Assembly: GCA_910584635.1 (NCBI GenBank)
Contig: CAJUBA010000014.1
Location: 1 to 40,110, forward strand
Origin: an uncultured Christensenella sp.
GTDB lineage: Bacteria; Bacillota; Clostridia; Christensenellales; UBA3700
DNA length: 40,110 bases
Reading direction: 5' to 3'
Shown in pieces: positions 7,448-15,793 of the stretch. Within the stretch, counting starts at the first letter, position 1; each line of letters begins with the position of its first letter. A model generated the notes under the pieces. That model saw nothing but the letters and a program-made list of their open reading frames with translations. It searched no databases and had not been told where the DNA came from. A program made the translations under genes and the position numbers.

Positions 7448-8878
7448 ATGAGAAAAATTTTAATAATCGGCGCGGGTATTGTCGGTTGTAGCGTGGCTAG
7501 GGAACTTAGCCGTTACGACGTAGATATTACTGTTTTGGAAAAATTCAACGACGTCAGTTGCGGTACAACCAAAGCAAATTCGGGAATCGTACACGCGGGT
7601 TTCGACGCCAAGGAAAACACCTTAAAAGCAAAGTTCAATATTCTGGGAAACGCGATGTTTGACGACCTTGCCAAGGAACTTGATTTTCCTTTCAAAAGAA
7701 ACGGCGCGATGGTACTTTGTTTCAATAAAGAAGATTTACCCAATCTCTATGAACTGTATCAAAGAGGAGTCGCAAACAACGTAGACGGTTTGCAGACGGT
7801 TACGGGAGATCAGGCGAGAGAGTTGGAGCCTAATATAAGCAAAGACGTTGTAGCCGCTTTGCTTGCTAAGACGTCGGGTATAGTCAGTCCTTACGAGATG
7901 AGCGTCGCGTATGCTGAAAACGCCGCCGTCAACGGCTGTAAATTCCTTTTTGAAAAGAAAGTCGTTTCTATAAACAAGTCGGAAGATATGTGGCAAGTTA
8001 AGACGCAAGACGGGGATGTTTATTCGGCGGATTACGTAATCAACTGCGCGGGAGTTCACGCAGACGATATAAACAACGCGGTATGCGATAAAAAGATGAA
8101 AATAATTCCGCGCAAAGGCGAATATATGCTCTACGACAAGACTTGCGGATATCTTGCGCAAAGGACTATTTTTCAGATGCCGAGCAAGATGGGCAAGGGT
8201 ATTTTGGTTGCGCCAACCACGCACGGCAATATAATTACGGGACCGACGGCGAGCGACGTCGACGATAAAGACGATATAAATACTTCGTTTGACGGATTGA
8301 AAGAGGTATGGGAGAAATCTTTGCTAAGCGTTCCCGCGCTTAATAAACGCAATGTGATTACGCAGTTCAGCGGTACGAGAGCGCACAGCGTAGACGGAGA
8401 TTTCATTATCGGAGAAAGCGAGAAAAAGGGATTCTACAACGTTGCGGGAATAGAATCTCCAGGTCTTACATCCGCGCCTGCCATAGCGGTATACGTGGCA
8501 AACGACGTGGCTGAAAAACTTTCGTTGAATAAGAAGAACGGTTTTATAGCGACAAGAAAGGGAATACCTCATTTCGCTACGATGAGCGACAGCGAAAGAC
8601 AGAAACTTATCGAAAGCAATCCTCTGTACGGAAAGGTAATTTGCAGGTGCGAAGTCGTTACGGAAGGGGAAATAGTCGATTCTATAAACAGACCCGTAGG
8701 CGCGAAGGATTTGGACGGAGTAAAAAGACGGACGCGCGCCGGAATGGGAAAATGCCAAAGCGGGTTCTGTATGGAAAACGTTATGGAGATACTTGCCAGA
8801 GAATTGAATATACCTTTTGAAGATGTATTGAAAAATCAAAACGGCAAAATAGTAATAGGCAAAGTCAAAAGAAAATAA
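7448..8878 (+). CDS. glpA: FAD-dependent glycerol-3-phosphate dehydrogenase (GlpA-like) with C-terminal BFD-type [2Fe-2S] domain
   Basis: 476 residues. A Rossmann FAD-binding start ILIIGAGIVGCSVAREL (GxGxxG 8-13) leads into a DAO/GlpA-type oxidoreductase fold. The segment TKANSGIVHAGFD matches the family's flavin-contact region. The C-terminal part carries C399-x-C401 and C436-x4-C441 (ICRCEVV, GKCQSGFC), the four-cysteine pattern of BFD-like [2Fe-2S] domains. It would oxidise sn-glycerol-3-phosphate to dihydroxyacetone phosphate, passing electrons to the flavoprotein encoded downstream. Its neighbours, a GlpB-like oxidoreductase and a DUF1667-GlpK fusion, support glycerol catabolism over another 2-hydroxyacid substrate. 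The start has Shine-Dalgarno AGAGGG (about 7437-7442). The gene name follows family membership; substrate specificity is inferred from context. Confidence 0.85.
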   Translation: MRKILIIGAGIVGCSVARELSRYDVDITVLEKFNDVSCGTTKANSGIVHAGFDAKENTLKAKFNILGNAMFDDLAKELDFPFKRNGAMVLCFNKEDLPNLYELYQRGVANNVDGLQTVTGDQARELEPNISKDVVAALLAKTSGIVSPYEMSVAYAENAAVNGCKFLFEKKVVSINKSEDMWQVKTQDGDVYSADYVINCAGVHADDINNAVCDKKMKIIPRKGEYMLYDKTCGYLAQRTIFQMPSKMGKGILVAPTTHGNIITGPTASDVDDKDDINTSFDGLKEVWEKSLLSVPALNKRNVITQFSGTRAHSVDGDFIIGESEKKGFYNVAGIESPGLTSAPAIAVYVANDVAEKLSLNKKNGFIATRKGIPHFATMSDSERQKLIESNPLYGKVICRCEVVTEGEIVDSINRPVGAKDLDGVKRRTRAGMGKCQSGFCMENVMEILARELNIPFEDVLKNQNGKIVIGKVKRK

Positions 8879-8897
8879 TCGGCGGCGAGGAAGATAT

Positions 8898-10154
8898 ATG
8901 ATAAACAGGAATCTTGTAATTATAGGCGGAGGCCCCGCCGGATTGGCGGCGGCGAAAAGCGCTTACGACAACGGAGAGCGCGATATATTGATATTGGAGA
9001 GGGAAAACGTATTGGGAGGTATTCTCAATCAATGTATTCACAACGGATTCGGATTGCACACGTTTAAGGAAGAGTTGACCGGACCGGAGTACGCGAAAAG
9101 ATACATAGACGAAGTAGAGAAAAGAGGTATTGAATACAAATTGGAAACCACCGTACTCAAAGTCGGAACGGATAAGGTTGTAACGGCGGTAAACGAGCGC
9201 GACGGACTTATGAAGATACAGGCTAAGGCGATAATTTTCGCTTGCGGTTGCAGAGAGCGACCGAGAGGAGGAATAAACGTTGCAGGCAGTCGTTGCGCGG
9301 GAATATTTTCCGCAGGAACCGCTCAAAAACTTATAAACATAGACGGATATATGCCGGGTAAAGAAGTAGTTATTCTCGGTAGCGGCGATATAGGGCTTAT
9401 TATGGCAAGACGCATGACGTTTGAAGGCGCAAAAGTAAAAGCGGTAGTAGAACTTATGCCGTACTCTTCCGGTCTTAACAGAAATATCGTTCAGTGCGTA
9501 AAAGACTTTGATATACCGCTTATGTTTTCTCATACCGTCGTAGATATAAAAGGCGAGGGAAGAGTAACGGGCGTGGTTATAGCGCAAGTGGACGATAAAC
9601 TTCAACCTATAATGTCTACCGCAAAGGAAATTCCCTGCGATACGCTGCTTTTGAGTATAGGACTTATACCGCAAAACGAACTTGCTACGGGAGCGGACGT
9701 AACGCTATCGCCGATAACGGGCGGAGCGGTCGTAGACGAAAATATGATGACGTCCGTCGACGGCGTGTTTGAATGCGGAAACGTTCTGCACGTGCATGAC
9801 TTAGTGGATTTCGTAAGTAAAGAGAGCGAGGAAGCGGGACGCAGCGCGGCAGAATTTATAAAGACTGGCAGCGTCGATAGAAATTACGTAGAAACGCGCG
9901 GAGTAGACGGCGTCAGATACGTAGTTCCTCAACGTTTGTCAAAGGATTGCAAAGCGGATAAGTTGCAGATGAAATTGCGCGTAGGCAATGTGTTCAAAAA
10001 CGTAAGACTTGTTGTGGAAGCGGACGGCGAGGAGATTTATTCCAAGAAAAAACAGATAGTAACGCCGGGCGAAATGGAATCTATTGTATTAAATGAAGAC
10101 CAGATAGGGAAAGCGGTAAAATGCAAAATGCTCAGCGTAGCGCTCAGGGGGTAA
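8898..10154 (+). CDS. NAD(P)/FAD-dependent oxidoreductase, partner of GlpA-like dehydrogenase
   Basis: 418 residues with two dinucleotide-binding motifs: GGGPAG (9-14) for FAD and GSGDIG (about 162-167) for NAD(P). The stretch ACGCRERPRG sits between them. The C-terminal 100 residues form an extra domain. The pyridine-nucleotide-disulfide-type fold is typical of the flavoprotein that sits between GlpA-like dehydrogenases and DUF1667 proteins in Clostridia, so it probably moves electrons from glycerol-3-phosphate to NAD(P)+ or another acceptor. It lies 19 bp after glpA with GGCGAGGAAG as Shine-Dalgarno. It is a functional analogue, not a clear orthologue, of Escherichia coli GlpB. Confidence 0.8.
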   Translation: MINRNLVIIGGGPAGLAAAKSAYDNGERDILILERENVLGGILNQCIHNGFGLHTFKEELTGPEYAKRYIDEVEKRGIEYKLETTVLKVGTDKVVTAVNERDGLMKIQAKAIIFACGCRERPRGGINVAGSRCAGIFSAGTAQKLINIDGYMPGKEVVILGSGDIGLIMARRMTFEGAKVKAVVELMPYSSGLNRNIVQCVKDFDIPLMFSHTVVDIKGEGRVTGVVIAQVDDKLQPIMSTAKEIPCDTLLLSIGLIPQNELATGADVTLSPITGGAVVDENMMTSVDGVFECGNVLHVHDLVDFVSKESEEAGRSAAEFIKTGSVDRNYVETRGVDGVRYVVPQRLSKDCKADKLQMKLRVGNVFKNVRLVVEADGEEIYSKKKQIVTPGEMESIVLNEDQIGKAVKCKMLSVALRG

Positions 10155-10159
10155 AGATT

Positions 10160-12007
10160 ATGAAGGAAATGATATGTATTTGCTGTCCTATGGGATGTAG
10201 GCTAAGCGTTGACGACAGCGATAAAAACAATATAAAAGTAAGCGGGAATACCTGTCCGAGAGGAGCGAAATACGCTCGCGACGAAGTTATTTGTCCAAAG
10301 AGAATGGTTACGTCGGTCGTCGAAGTAGAAGGCGGAGAAATAGGAATGGTAAGCGTCAAGACGTCCGATAGCATACCGAAAGACAGAATGTTTGACGCGT
10401 TGAAACTTCTCGACAATCTTGTAATACCCGCGCCGGTAAAACTGGGGCAGGTAATTGTCGAAAACGTTTTGGGACTGGGCGTAGACTTTGTCGCTACAAA
10501 GGACGTGCCAAAAAAAAACTCTTCTCGATACGTAGTATCTCTTGATCAGGGGACGACTTCGTCAAGGGCGATAGTCTTCGATAAGAGAGGCAAAATAGTG
10601 GCTTCGGCGCAAAAGGAATTCAAACAATTATATCCAAAAGCGGGATGGGTGGAACACGATCCCGAGGAGATTTTCTCTACTCAACTCGAAGTATTCGTAG
10701 AGGCGGTGGAAAAAAGTAAGATTTCTCCGCGCGCTATTTCCGCGATAGGAATTACCAATCAAAGAGAAACAACGCTCGTTTGGGATAAGTTAACGGGAAA
10801 ACCGGTATACAACGCAATAGTATGGCAATGCAGAAGGACTGCGGATTATTGCGAATCTTTGAAAAGTCAAGGCTATGACGAATTGATATTCAAGAAAACA
10901 GGCTTGACCGTCGACGCATATTTTTCGGCTACAAAATTGAAATGGATACTTGACAACGTAGACGGCGCAAGAGAACGCGCGGAAAGGGGAGAACTTCTTT
11001 TCGGCACAATCGATACGTTTTTGATGTGGAAACTCTCAGGCGGTAAAATACACGCGACGGATTATACCAACGCGTCGAGAACGATGATGTTCAATATCGT
11101 TACGCTCAAATGGGATAAAGAATTGCTCGACCTTTACAAAATCCCTGAAATCATGTTGCCCAAAGTTTGCCCGTCGAGTTATGAATTCGGAAAGTGCGAT
11201 AAGAAGTTTTTAGGCGAGGAAATACCCATCTGCGGCGTTGCGGGAGATCAGCAGTCGGCGCTTTTCGGTCATCTTTGCGTAGAAAAAGGAAGCGTAAAAA
11301 ATACTTACGGCACAGGCTGTTTTACGCTTATGAATACGGGCGAGGAATTCGTTAAATCCAAACGCGGATTGATAACCACTCTTGCGGCGAGCATGGAAGA
11401 CGGCAAACCTCAATACATACTCGAAGGCAGCGTATTTGTCGGAGGCGCGGTATTGCAATGGCTTAGGGACGAACTGGGATTGATTTCGTCGGCTAAGGAA
11501 GCGGATATACTTTCTGCGACGGTAGAAGATACCAACGGCGTATACATAGTTCCCGCGTTTGTAGGACTGGGCGCTCCTCACTGGGACGCGAAAGCGAGAG
11601 GAACGGTAACGGGACTTACAAGAGGCACTAAAAAGGCGCATTTCGTACGCGCCGGACTGGAATCGATTGCATATCAGGTGTTTGACGTAGTACACGCTAT
11701 GGAGAGCGATATAGGCTATAAAATTTCATCGCTTGCCGTAGACGGAGGCGCGAGCGTGTCCAATATACTCATGCAATTCCAATCTGACCTTTTGCAAGCG
11801 GAAGTGAAAAGACCTCCGGTAATAGAAACTACCGCGTTGGGAGTTTGCTATTTGGCAGGCTTGAATGCGGGGGTTTGGAGCGGTATTGAGGAACTGAAAC
11901 GCGAAATAAGCGAAGGCGTTACGTTTGCTCCTAAAATGGACGAGGAGAGGAGATACTCTCTGTTGCTGGGTTGGGAAGAAAGCATAGCGAGAACAAAGCG
12001 CAGATAG
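10160..12007 (+). CDS. glpK: DUF1667-glycerol kinase fusion protein
   Basis: 615 residues in two parts. Residues 1-113 are a complete DUF1667 domain with cysteines at 6, 8, 9, 13, 32 and 45 (CICCPMGC, NTCPRG, VICPKR), likely metal- or Fe-S-binding. After a short linker (ATKDVPKKNSS), residues 124-615 form a full-length glycerol kinase starting YVVSLDQGTTSSRA and continuing with NQRETTLVWD, ATDYTNASRTMMFN and GDQQSALFGH. DUF1667 normally is a separate small protein after the two flavoproteins; here it is fused to the kinase that makes their substrate. The ATG at 10160 was chosen because AGGGGG precedes it and it follows the upstream stop by 5 bp; an upstream in-frame ATG at 10121 would overlap glpB-like codons without a Shine-Dalgarno. 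Reaction: glycerol + ATP to glycerol-3-phosphate. No frameshift or internal Shine-Dalgarno was seen at the junction. Confidence 0.88.
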   Translation: MKEMICICCPMGCRLSVDDSDKNNIKVSGNTCPRGAKYARDEVICPKRMVTSVVEVEGGEIGMVSVKTSDSIPKDRMFDALKLLDNLVIPAPVKLGQVIVENVLGLGVDFVATKDVPKKNSSRYVVSLDQGTTSSRAIVFDKRGKIVASAQKEFKQLYPKAGWVEHDPEEIFSTQLEVFVEAVEKSKISPRAISAIGITNQRETTLVWDKLTGKPVYNAIVWQCRRTADYCESLKSQGYDELIFKKTGLTVDAYFSATKLKWILDNVDGARERAERGELLFGTIDTFLMWKLSGGKIHATDYTNASRTMMFNIVTLKWDKELLDLYKIPEIMLPKVCPSSYEFGKCDKKFLGEEIPICGVAGDQQSALFGHLCVEKGSVKNTYGTGCFTLMNTGEEFVKSKRGLITTLAASMEDGKPQYILEGSVFVGGAVLQWLRDELGLISSAKEADILSATVEDTNGVYIVPAFVGLGAPHWDAKARGTVTGLTRGTKKAHFVRAGLESIAYQVFDVVHAMESDIGYKISSLAVDGGASVSNILMQFQSDLLQAEVKRPPVIETTALGVCYLAGLNAGVWSGIEELKREISEGVTFAPKMDEERRYSLLLGWEESIARTKRR

Positions 12008-12109
12008 TATTCGAAATATCATTGCTTAATTATGTAAAACAGTAAAAGCGAACCGATTTACCTTAGTTCCCATAGGGAATTATAATAAGTCAAGGATGAA
12101 CGAAAATTA

Positions 12110-12137
12110 GGCGTGGCATTAAACCACGCCTTTTCTT
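12110..12137 (+). terminator. intrinsic terminator after the glycerol operon
   Basis: GGCGTGG (12110-12116), 7-nt loop, CCACGCC (12124-12130), then TTTTCTT. Confidence 0.85.
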
Positions 12138-12223
12138 ATATTTTTCACTGTGTGGACGAACTTGGCTACTCGTAGCATAGTGAGATATAGATATGGTTTA
12201 TATATCTCGCAAAATTCAATCGG

Positions 12224-12252
12224 TTGTGTTCTTTCATTTTTCGTGATATAAT
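12224..12252 (+). promoter_or_regulatory. promoter with extended -10 for small membrane protein gene
   Basis: TTGTGT (12224-12229), 17-bp spacer, TATAAT (12247-12252) with TGA before it. An 8-bp inverted repeat (GAGATATA at 12182-12189, TATATCTC at 12201-12208) lies just upstream and could be a regulator site. Confidence 0.65.
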
Positions 12253-12289
12253 GGTTGTACGATAAACAGTAATTTAATGAGGGGTTGTT

Positions 12290-12628
12290 ATGAAACATCA
12301 AATTAAATATAAAATCATTACATTTGTTATATCTTTTATTTTAGTCGCCCTTCTCATACTATTGTTCTTTTTAGATATATCATTAGAATGGGGTTTTGAA
12401 AAAATACTTTCCTGTGTTGTATGCGGTATTTGGATATTCTTTTTGCCGCCTACCGGTTTATATTTCGCATATAAAATGAAAAATTCCGATTTGGAATATA
12501 GCGTAAAATTAGGGTTTTATATCGGCACGGGTTGTTTTATCGGTTTGTTGATTACGCCATATTATGGAATAAAATCCTATTTTTCCGATCTTAACTCAAT
12601 TTACTATAATGGTGAAATTATTTGGTGA
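12290..12628 (+). CDS. small membrane protein of unknown function
   Basis: 112 residues with three hydrophobic segments at roughly 9-28, 37-58 and 72-92, and short charged loops (KMKNSDLEY). No conserved family is recognised. The start has GAGGGG about 7 bp upstream and its own promoter and terminator, so it is a single-gene unit. The base composition is richer in A and T than the glycerol genes next to it, perhaps just reflecting its hydrophobic content. Confidence 0.65.
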   Translation: MKHQIKYKIITFVISFILVALLILLFFLDISLEWGFEKILSCVVCGIWIFFLPPTGLYFAYKMKNSDLEYSVKLGFYIGTGCFIGLLITPYYGIKSYFSDLNSIYYNGEIIW

Positions 12629-12674
12629 AATATAACGATAAATTTTAATTTATCTTTGTAAATAACGCGTAGTT

Positions 12675-12707
12675 AAAAGCTCTCGAACAAATTGTTCGAG
12701 AGCTTTT
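12675..12707. terminator. bidirectional terminator between convergent genes
   Basis: A 16-bp perfect inverted repeat: AAAAGCTCTCGAACAA (12675-12690) and its complement (12692-12707), giving T-runs on both strands. It serves the small membrane gene on the plus strand and the DUF6512 gene on the minus strand. The rest of 12708-12844 shows nothing notable. Confidence 0.85.
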
Positions 12708-12844
12708 GTCCTCACTTAAAAGTGCAACTCTAAAAAATTTAGTTTTTTATCCCTATGGGAAGTGTGCTTTACAGGTTCGCTTTTTGCATTTCCGTAAGTA
12801 TGTGTTTGCCTGCTTTTTGACGGATTAAATATTACGCGATTGAT

Positions 12845-13354
12845 CTATGCGACGTACATTTCTTTGAAGATAATAAAATCGGGAGGATTATAGGTGAAAG
12901 TGAAAAAACAAACTGCTATTGCCGCGATTCCGACCAAAGCGAGCGCGTTTAGAAAAGGGCGTTGAGCCGTGGCGAAAACTCTGTACGCTATGCAATAGCC
13001 GAGTATTATCGAAAGTATAAAAATCGTTATATCCATTACAAATACCGATTTGTCTATTACGGACGTGTACGAGAAAAATGCAAGCGGTATAAATACGATT
13101 ACGCTCAGCATAGCAAGAAAAGCCGCTACCGCGAAATTGTTGGCGCCTTTTACTGCAAAACTGCCTATAAAAAATATCAACATCATAGGCAAAAGCGCGA
13201 GTTTGATATGCTCCCATACGCTTTCGTTTGTCGCGAAGAAAAGTCCCGCTATATAGTTGTTGCCCGACCACTCGTAAATAAAATGAAAGAGCGAGCCAAG
13301 CGCTGTTGTAAGCGTTACTCCGATTGCGGTAAACGCCTTTATATTCTTTGTCAT
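12845..13354 (-). CDS. DUF6512-type integral membrane protein
   Basis: About 169 residues with five hydrophobic segments. The N-terminal part contains HFIYEWSGNNYIAGLFFATNESVWEHIKL in two contiguous stretches; the NESVWEHxKL signature followed by a Pro-containing hydrophobic segment is characteristic of the DUF6512 family of Firmicutes. Function unknown. The start is uncertain: ATG at 13354 (MTKNIKAF) is taken here, ATG at 13363 and TTG at 13387 are in frame, and none has a strong Shine-Dalgarno. It is divergent from marR, but nothing links the two in function. Confidence 0.7.
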   Translation of the reverse strand: MTKNIKAFTAIGVTLTTALGSLFHFIYEWSGNNYIAGLFFATNESVWEHIKLALLPMMLIFFIGSFAVKGANNFAVAAFLAMLSVIVFIPLAFFSYTSVIDKSVFVMDITIFILSIILGYCIAYRVFATAQRPFLNALALVGIAAIAVCFFTFTYNPPDFIIFKEMYVA

Positions 13355-13485
13355 AAACCACATTCTCAGATATATTATTCGTAACAATATCGCTTTTATT
13401 TACTCAATCGGATATTTATAAAAATAGGGAAAGTTTTATTAAAAAAATCTTACATTTATTTTGTGAAAAAAGTCCGCTCAAGCGG

Positions 13486-13514
13486 TTGACAATAAAAATT
13501 TATGTACATATAAT
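13486..13514 (+). promoter_or_regulatory. consensus sigma-A promoter of the marR-ABC operon
   Basis: TTGACA (13486-13491), exactly 17 bp, TATAAT (13509-13514): a perfect consensus. Such a strong promoter fits a repressed operon. Confidence 0.9.
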
Positions 13515-13526
13515 AGTATCATATAT

Positions 13527-13544
13527 TTGTTAGACGTCTAACAA
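13527..13544. promoter_or_regulatory. 18-bp perfect palindrome, likely MarR operator
   Basis: TTGTTAGACGTCTAACAA lies between the -10 box (ends 13514) and the Shine-Dalgarno (GGAGG at 13548-13552), spanning the expected transcription start. The size and symmetry fit a MarR dimer, and the gene directly downstream encodes one, so autorepression is likely. Confidence 0.75.
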
Positions 13545-13557
13545 TCCGGAGGCGCGA

Positions 13558-14019
13558 ATGGAGAAATCCATAGGCTTTGAAATCAGATCTATCAGCAATC
13601 AAATCAAAAGATATTTAGATTCCTTACCCGCTTTTCAGTCCAACGAGGTTAGGGGAATATACGGATACGTAATAGGTTTTCTATACAGAAATTCCGATAG
13701 AAATATCTTTCAAAAAGACATTGAGGAAGAGTTGTCTACCCGTAGGTCAAGCGTAACCAATCTTTTGGGACAAATGGAGAAGTGCGGATTGATTGAGAGG
13801 TTGGCGGTGAAAGACGACGCAAGGCTTAAAAAGGTTGTGCTTACCGAAAAGGCGATAGCCATGCAAAAGCAAATAGAGCAGGAGATTTCGGGTGTGGAAA
13901 ATCAACTGTGCAAAGGTTTTTCGCAGGGCGAGAAAGAAGCGCTTATCGCCATGCTTGCAAAGGTAAGAAAAAACGTTGAGGAATACTCGACGTTAAATGG
14001 TAAGACGCCGCAAATATAA
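13558..14019 (+). CDS. MarR-family transcriptional regulator
   Basis: 153 residues. The centre is a winged helix-turn-helix (about 45-110): FQKDIEEELSTRRSSVTNLLGQMEKCGLIERLAVKDD read as helix, recognition helix (STRRSSVTNLLGQME) and wing (DDARLKKVVLTEKA). The N- and C-terminal helices would form the dimer interface. Strong Shine-Dalgarno GGAGG before ATG 13558. It heads an operon with a heterodimeric ABC exporter 22 bp downstream, a common Firmicutes arrangement in which the MarR protein senses a toxic compound and derepresses efflux. The inducer is unknown. A perfect palindrome at its own promoter is the likely operator. Confidence 0.9.
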   Translation: MEKSIGFEIRSISNQIKRYLDSLPAFQSNEVRGIYGYVIGFLYRNSDRNIFQKDIEEELSTRRSSVTNLLGQMEKCGLIERLAVKDDARLKKVVLTEKAIAMQKQIEQEISGVENQLCKGFSQGEKEALIAMLAKVRKNVEEYSTLNGKTPQI

Positions 14020-14041
14020 AGGATAAAAACAAGAGGTGAAT

Positions 14042-15793
14042 ATGATAAAGAAATTATCAAGGAGTATCAGAGAATTTAAGAAGGCGTCAATACTGTCGCC
14101 GGTTTTGGTTACGCTGGAAGTCGCTATGGAATGTATTATCCCTTTGTATATGATAACTATGCTTGAAGCGATACAGGAAGACAATTCGCTTAAAAATATT
14201 ATCACTTACGGCGCAATACTTCTGCTTTTGGCTGGATTTTCATTGGTGTTCGGTATACTTGCAGGAAAGTTTGCAGCGACTGCGTCGGCGGGATTTGCCA
14301 GAAACCTTAGAAAGGATCTTTACTATAAAATTCAGGGATTCTCTTTTTCAAACATAGACAGATTTTCCACTTCCAGTCTTGTTACGAGAATGACGACAGA
14401 CGTAGCCAACGTGCAGATGTCGTATATGATGATAATAAGGGTGGCGGTAAGATCGCCTATCATGCTTGTATTTTCGCTTATAATGGCGTTTGTTATCAAC
14501 GCTAAGGTTGCGATAATCTTTTTGGTACTTATACCTATACTTGGCATAGGACTGTTTATAATGTTCAAACTGGTAGACCCGATTTTTAATCGAGTATTCA
14601 AGAAATACGACGCAATGAACGAGTCTATTCAGGAAAACATCAAAGGCATAAGAGTAGTCAAATCTTACGTTAGAGACGGGTATGAAAACGATAAGTTCCG
14701 CAAGACGGCAGACAATGTCAGGTGGGACTTTCTAAAAGGTGAAAAGATTATTGCGCTTGCGAATCCTCTCATGCAGTTTTGTATGTGGTTTTCCATACTT
14801 ATGATATGCTTTTTGGGGGCTATGTACGGAGTGAAGAGCGGCGTTAACAATTCCTCTCAACTTTCTTCTTTAATAGTATACGCGTCCCAGATACTTTCTT
14901 CGCTTATGATGCTTAGTATGGTTATGATAATGATATCTATATCCAAGACGTCGGCAAAGCGTATAGTCGAAGTATTGGACGAAGAAAGCGATTTGCGTAA
15001 TCCCGAAAATCCGATATACGAAGTAAAAAACGGCGACGTAAGATTTGAAGACGTAGAGTTTAAGTACGATATAAATGCGGAAAGAAGAGCGCTTAAAGGC
15101 GTCAATTTGGATATTAAGTCGGGCGAAACCGTCGGCATATTGGGCGGTACGGGCAGCAGTAAAACCTCGCTTGTAAATCTTATTCCCAGATTATACGACG
15201 CGACGGGCGGACACGTATACGTCGGAGGAGTAAACGTAAAAGAATACGACTTGGAAACGTTGAGAAATCAGGTGGCAGTGGTATTGCAGAAGAACGTGCT
15301 TTTCTCGGGTACGATAAAAGAAAATCTGAGATGGGGCAATCCCGACGCCAGCGACGAAGAGTTGGAGAGAGTTTGCCGTTTGGCGCAGGCTCACGAATTC
15401 ATAATGGGATTCCCCGATAAGTACGACACTTATATAGAGCAGGGCGGAACCAACGTTTCTGGCGGACAGAAACAAAGGCTTTGTATAGCCAGAGCGCTTT
15501 TGAAAAAGCCGAAGATTATTATACTCGACGATTCTACAAGCGCCGTAGATACAAAGACAGACGCGCTTATAAGAACGGCGTTTAAGGAAGAAATTCCCGA
15601 CACGACGAAGTTCATCATAGCGCAAAGAGTGGCTTCCGTTCAAGACGCGGATAAAATAATCGTTATGGACGGCGGAAGCGTAGCGGATATGGGTACGCAT
15701 GAAGAATTGCTTGCGCGCAATACTATTTATCAAGAGGTGTACTACTCTCAAAACAAGGCGAATACGAACGGGGAGGGCGAGATTGATGAATAA
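14042..15793 (+). CDS. heterodimeric ABC exporter half, degenerate nucleotide site subunit
   Basis: 583 residues: six-helix transmembrane domain (about 1-315) and nucleotide-binding domain (330-583). Walker A is GGTGSSKT, with Ser in place of the usual Gly before Lys; the signature is VSGGQKQR; Walker B ends LDDST with Asp where the catalytic Glu should be; and the switch histidine is replaced (AQRVAS). These are the marks of the degenerate-site subunit of TM287/288- and BmrCD-type exporters, whose own Walker B and switch are non-catalytic. The ATG at 14042 is preferred over GTG 14036 because AGAGG sits 5 bp upstream of it. The gene overlaps the partner subunit by 8 bp, fitting equimolar expression. 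Substrate is probably a drug, peptide or lipid (inferred from the MarR partner). Confidence 0.9.
   Translation: MIKKLSRSIREFKKASILSPVLVTLEVAMECIIPLYMITMLEAIQEDNSLKNIITYGAILLLLAGFSLVFGILAGKFAATASAGFARNLRKDLYYKIQGFSFSNIDRFSTSSLVTRMTTDVANVQMSYMMIIRVAVRSPIMLVFSLIMAFVINAKVAIIFLVLIPILGIGLFIMFKLVDPIFNRVFKKYDAMNESIQENIKGIRVVKSYVRDGYENDKFRKTADNVRWDFLKGEKIIALANPLMQFCMWFSILMICFLGAMYGVKSGVNNSSQLSSLIVYASQILSSLMMLSMVMIMISISKTSAKRIVEVLDEESDLRNPENPIYEVKNGDVRFEDVEFKYDINAERRALKGVNLDIKSGETVGILGGTGSSKTSLVNLIPRLYDATGGHVYVGGVNVKEYDLETLRNQVAVVLQKNVLFSGTIKENLRWGNPDASDEELERVCRLAQAHEFIMGFPDKYDTYIEQGGTNVSGGQKQRLCIARALLKKPKIIILDDSTSAVDTKTDALIRTAFKEEIPDTTKFIIAQRVASVQDADKIIVMDGGSVADMGTHEELLARNTIYQEVYYSQNKANTNGEGEIDE

Noticed and set aside
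10121..10159. Upstream ATG for the DUF1667-GlpK fusion
   Set aside because: It overlaps the previous gene and has no Shine-Dalgarno, while 10160 has AGGGGG at good spacing.
12962..13384. Plus-strand 140-codon frame opposite the DUF6512 gene
   Set aside because: The minus-strand product has clear membrane helices and the NESVWEH motif; the plus-strand translation is tyrosine/lysine/arginine-rich nonsense.
15699..15785. Longer N-terminus for the second ABC subunit
   Set aside because: The extra residues are arginine-rich shadow of the upstream gene; ATG 15786 has GGAGGG upstream and starts the normal N-terminus.
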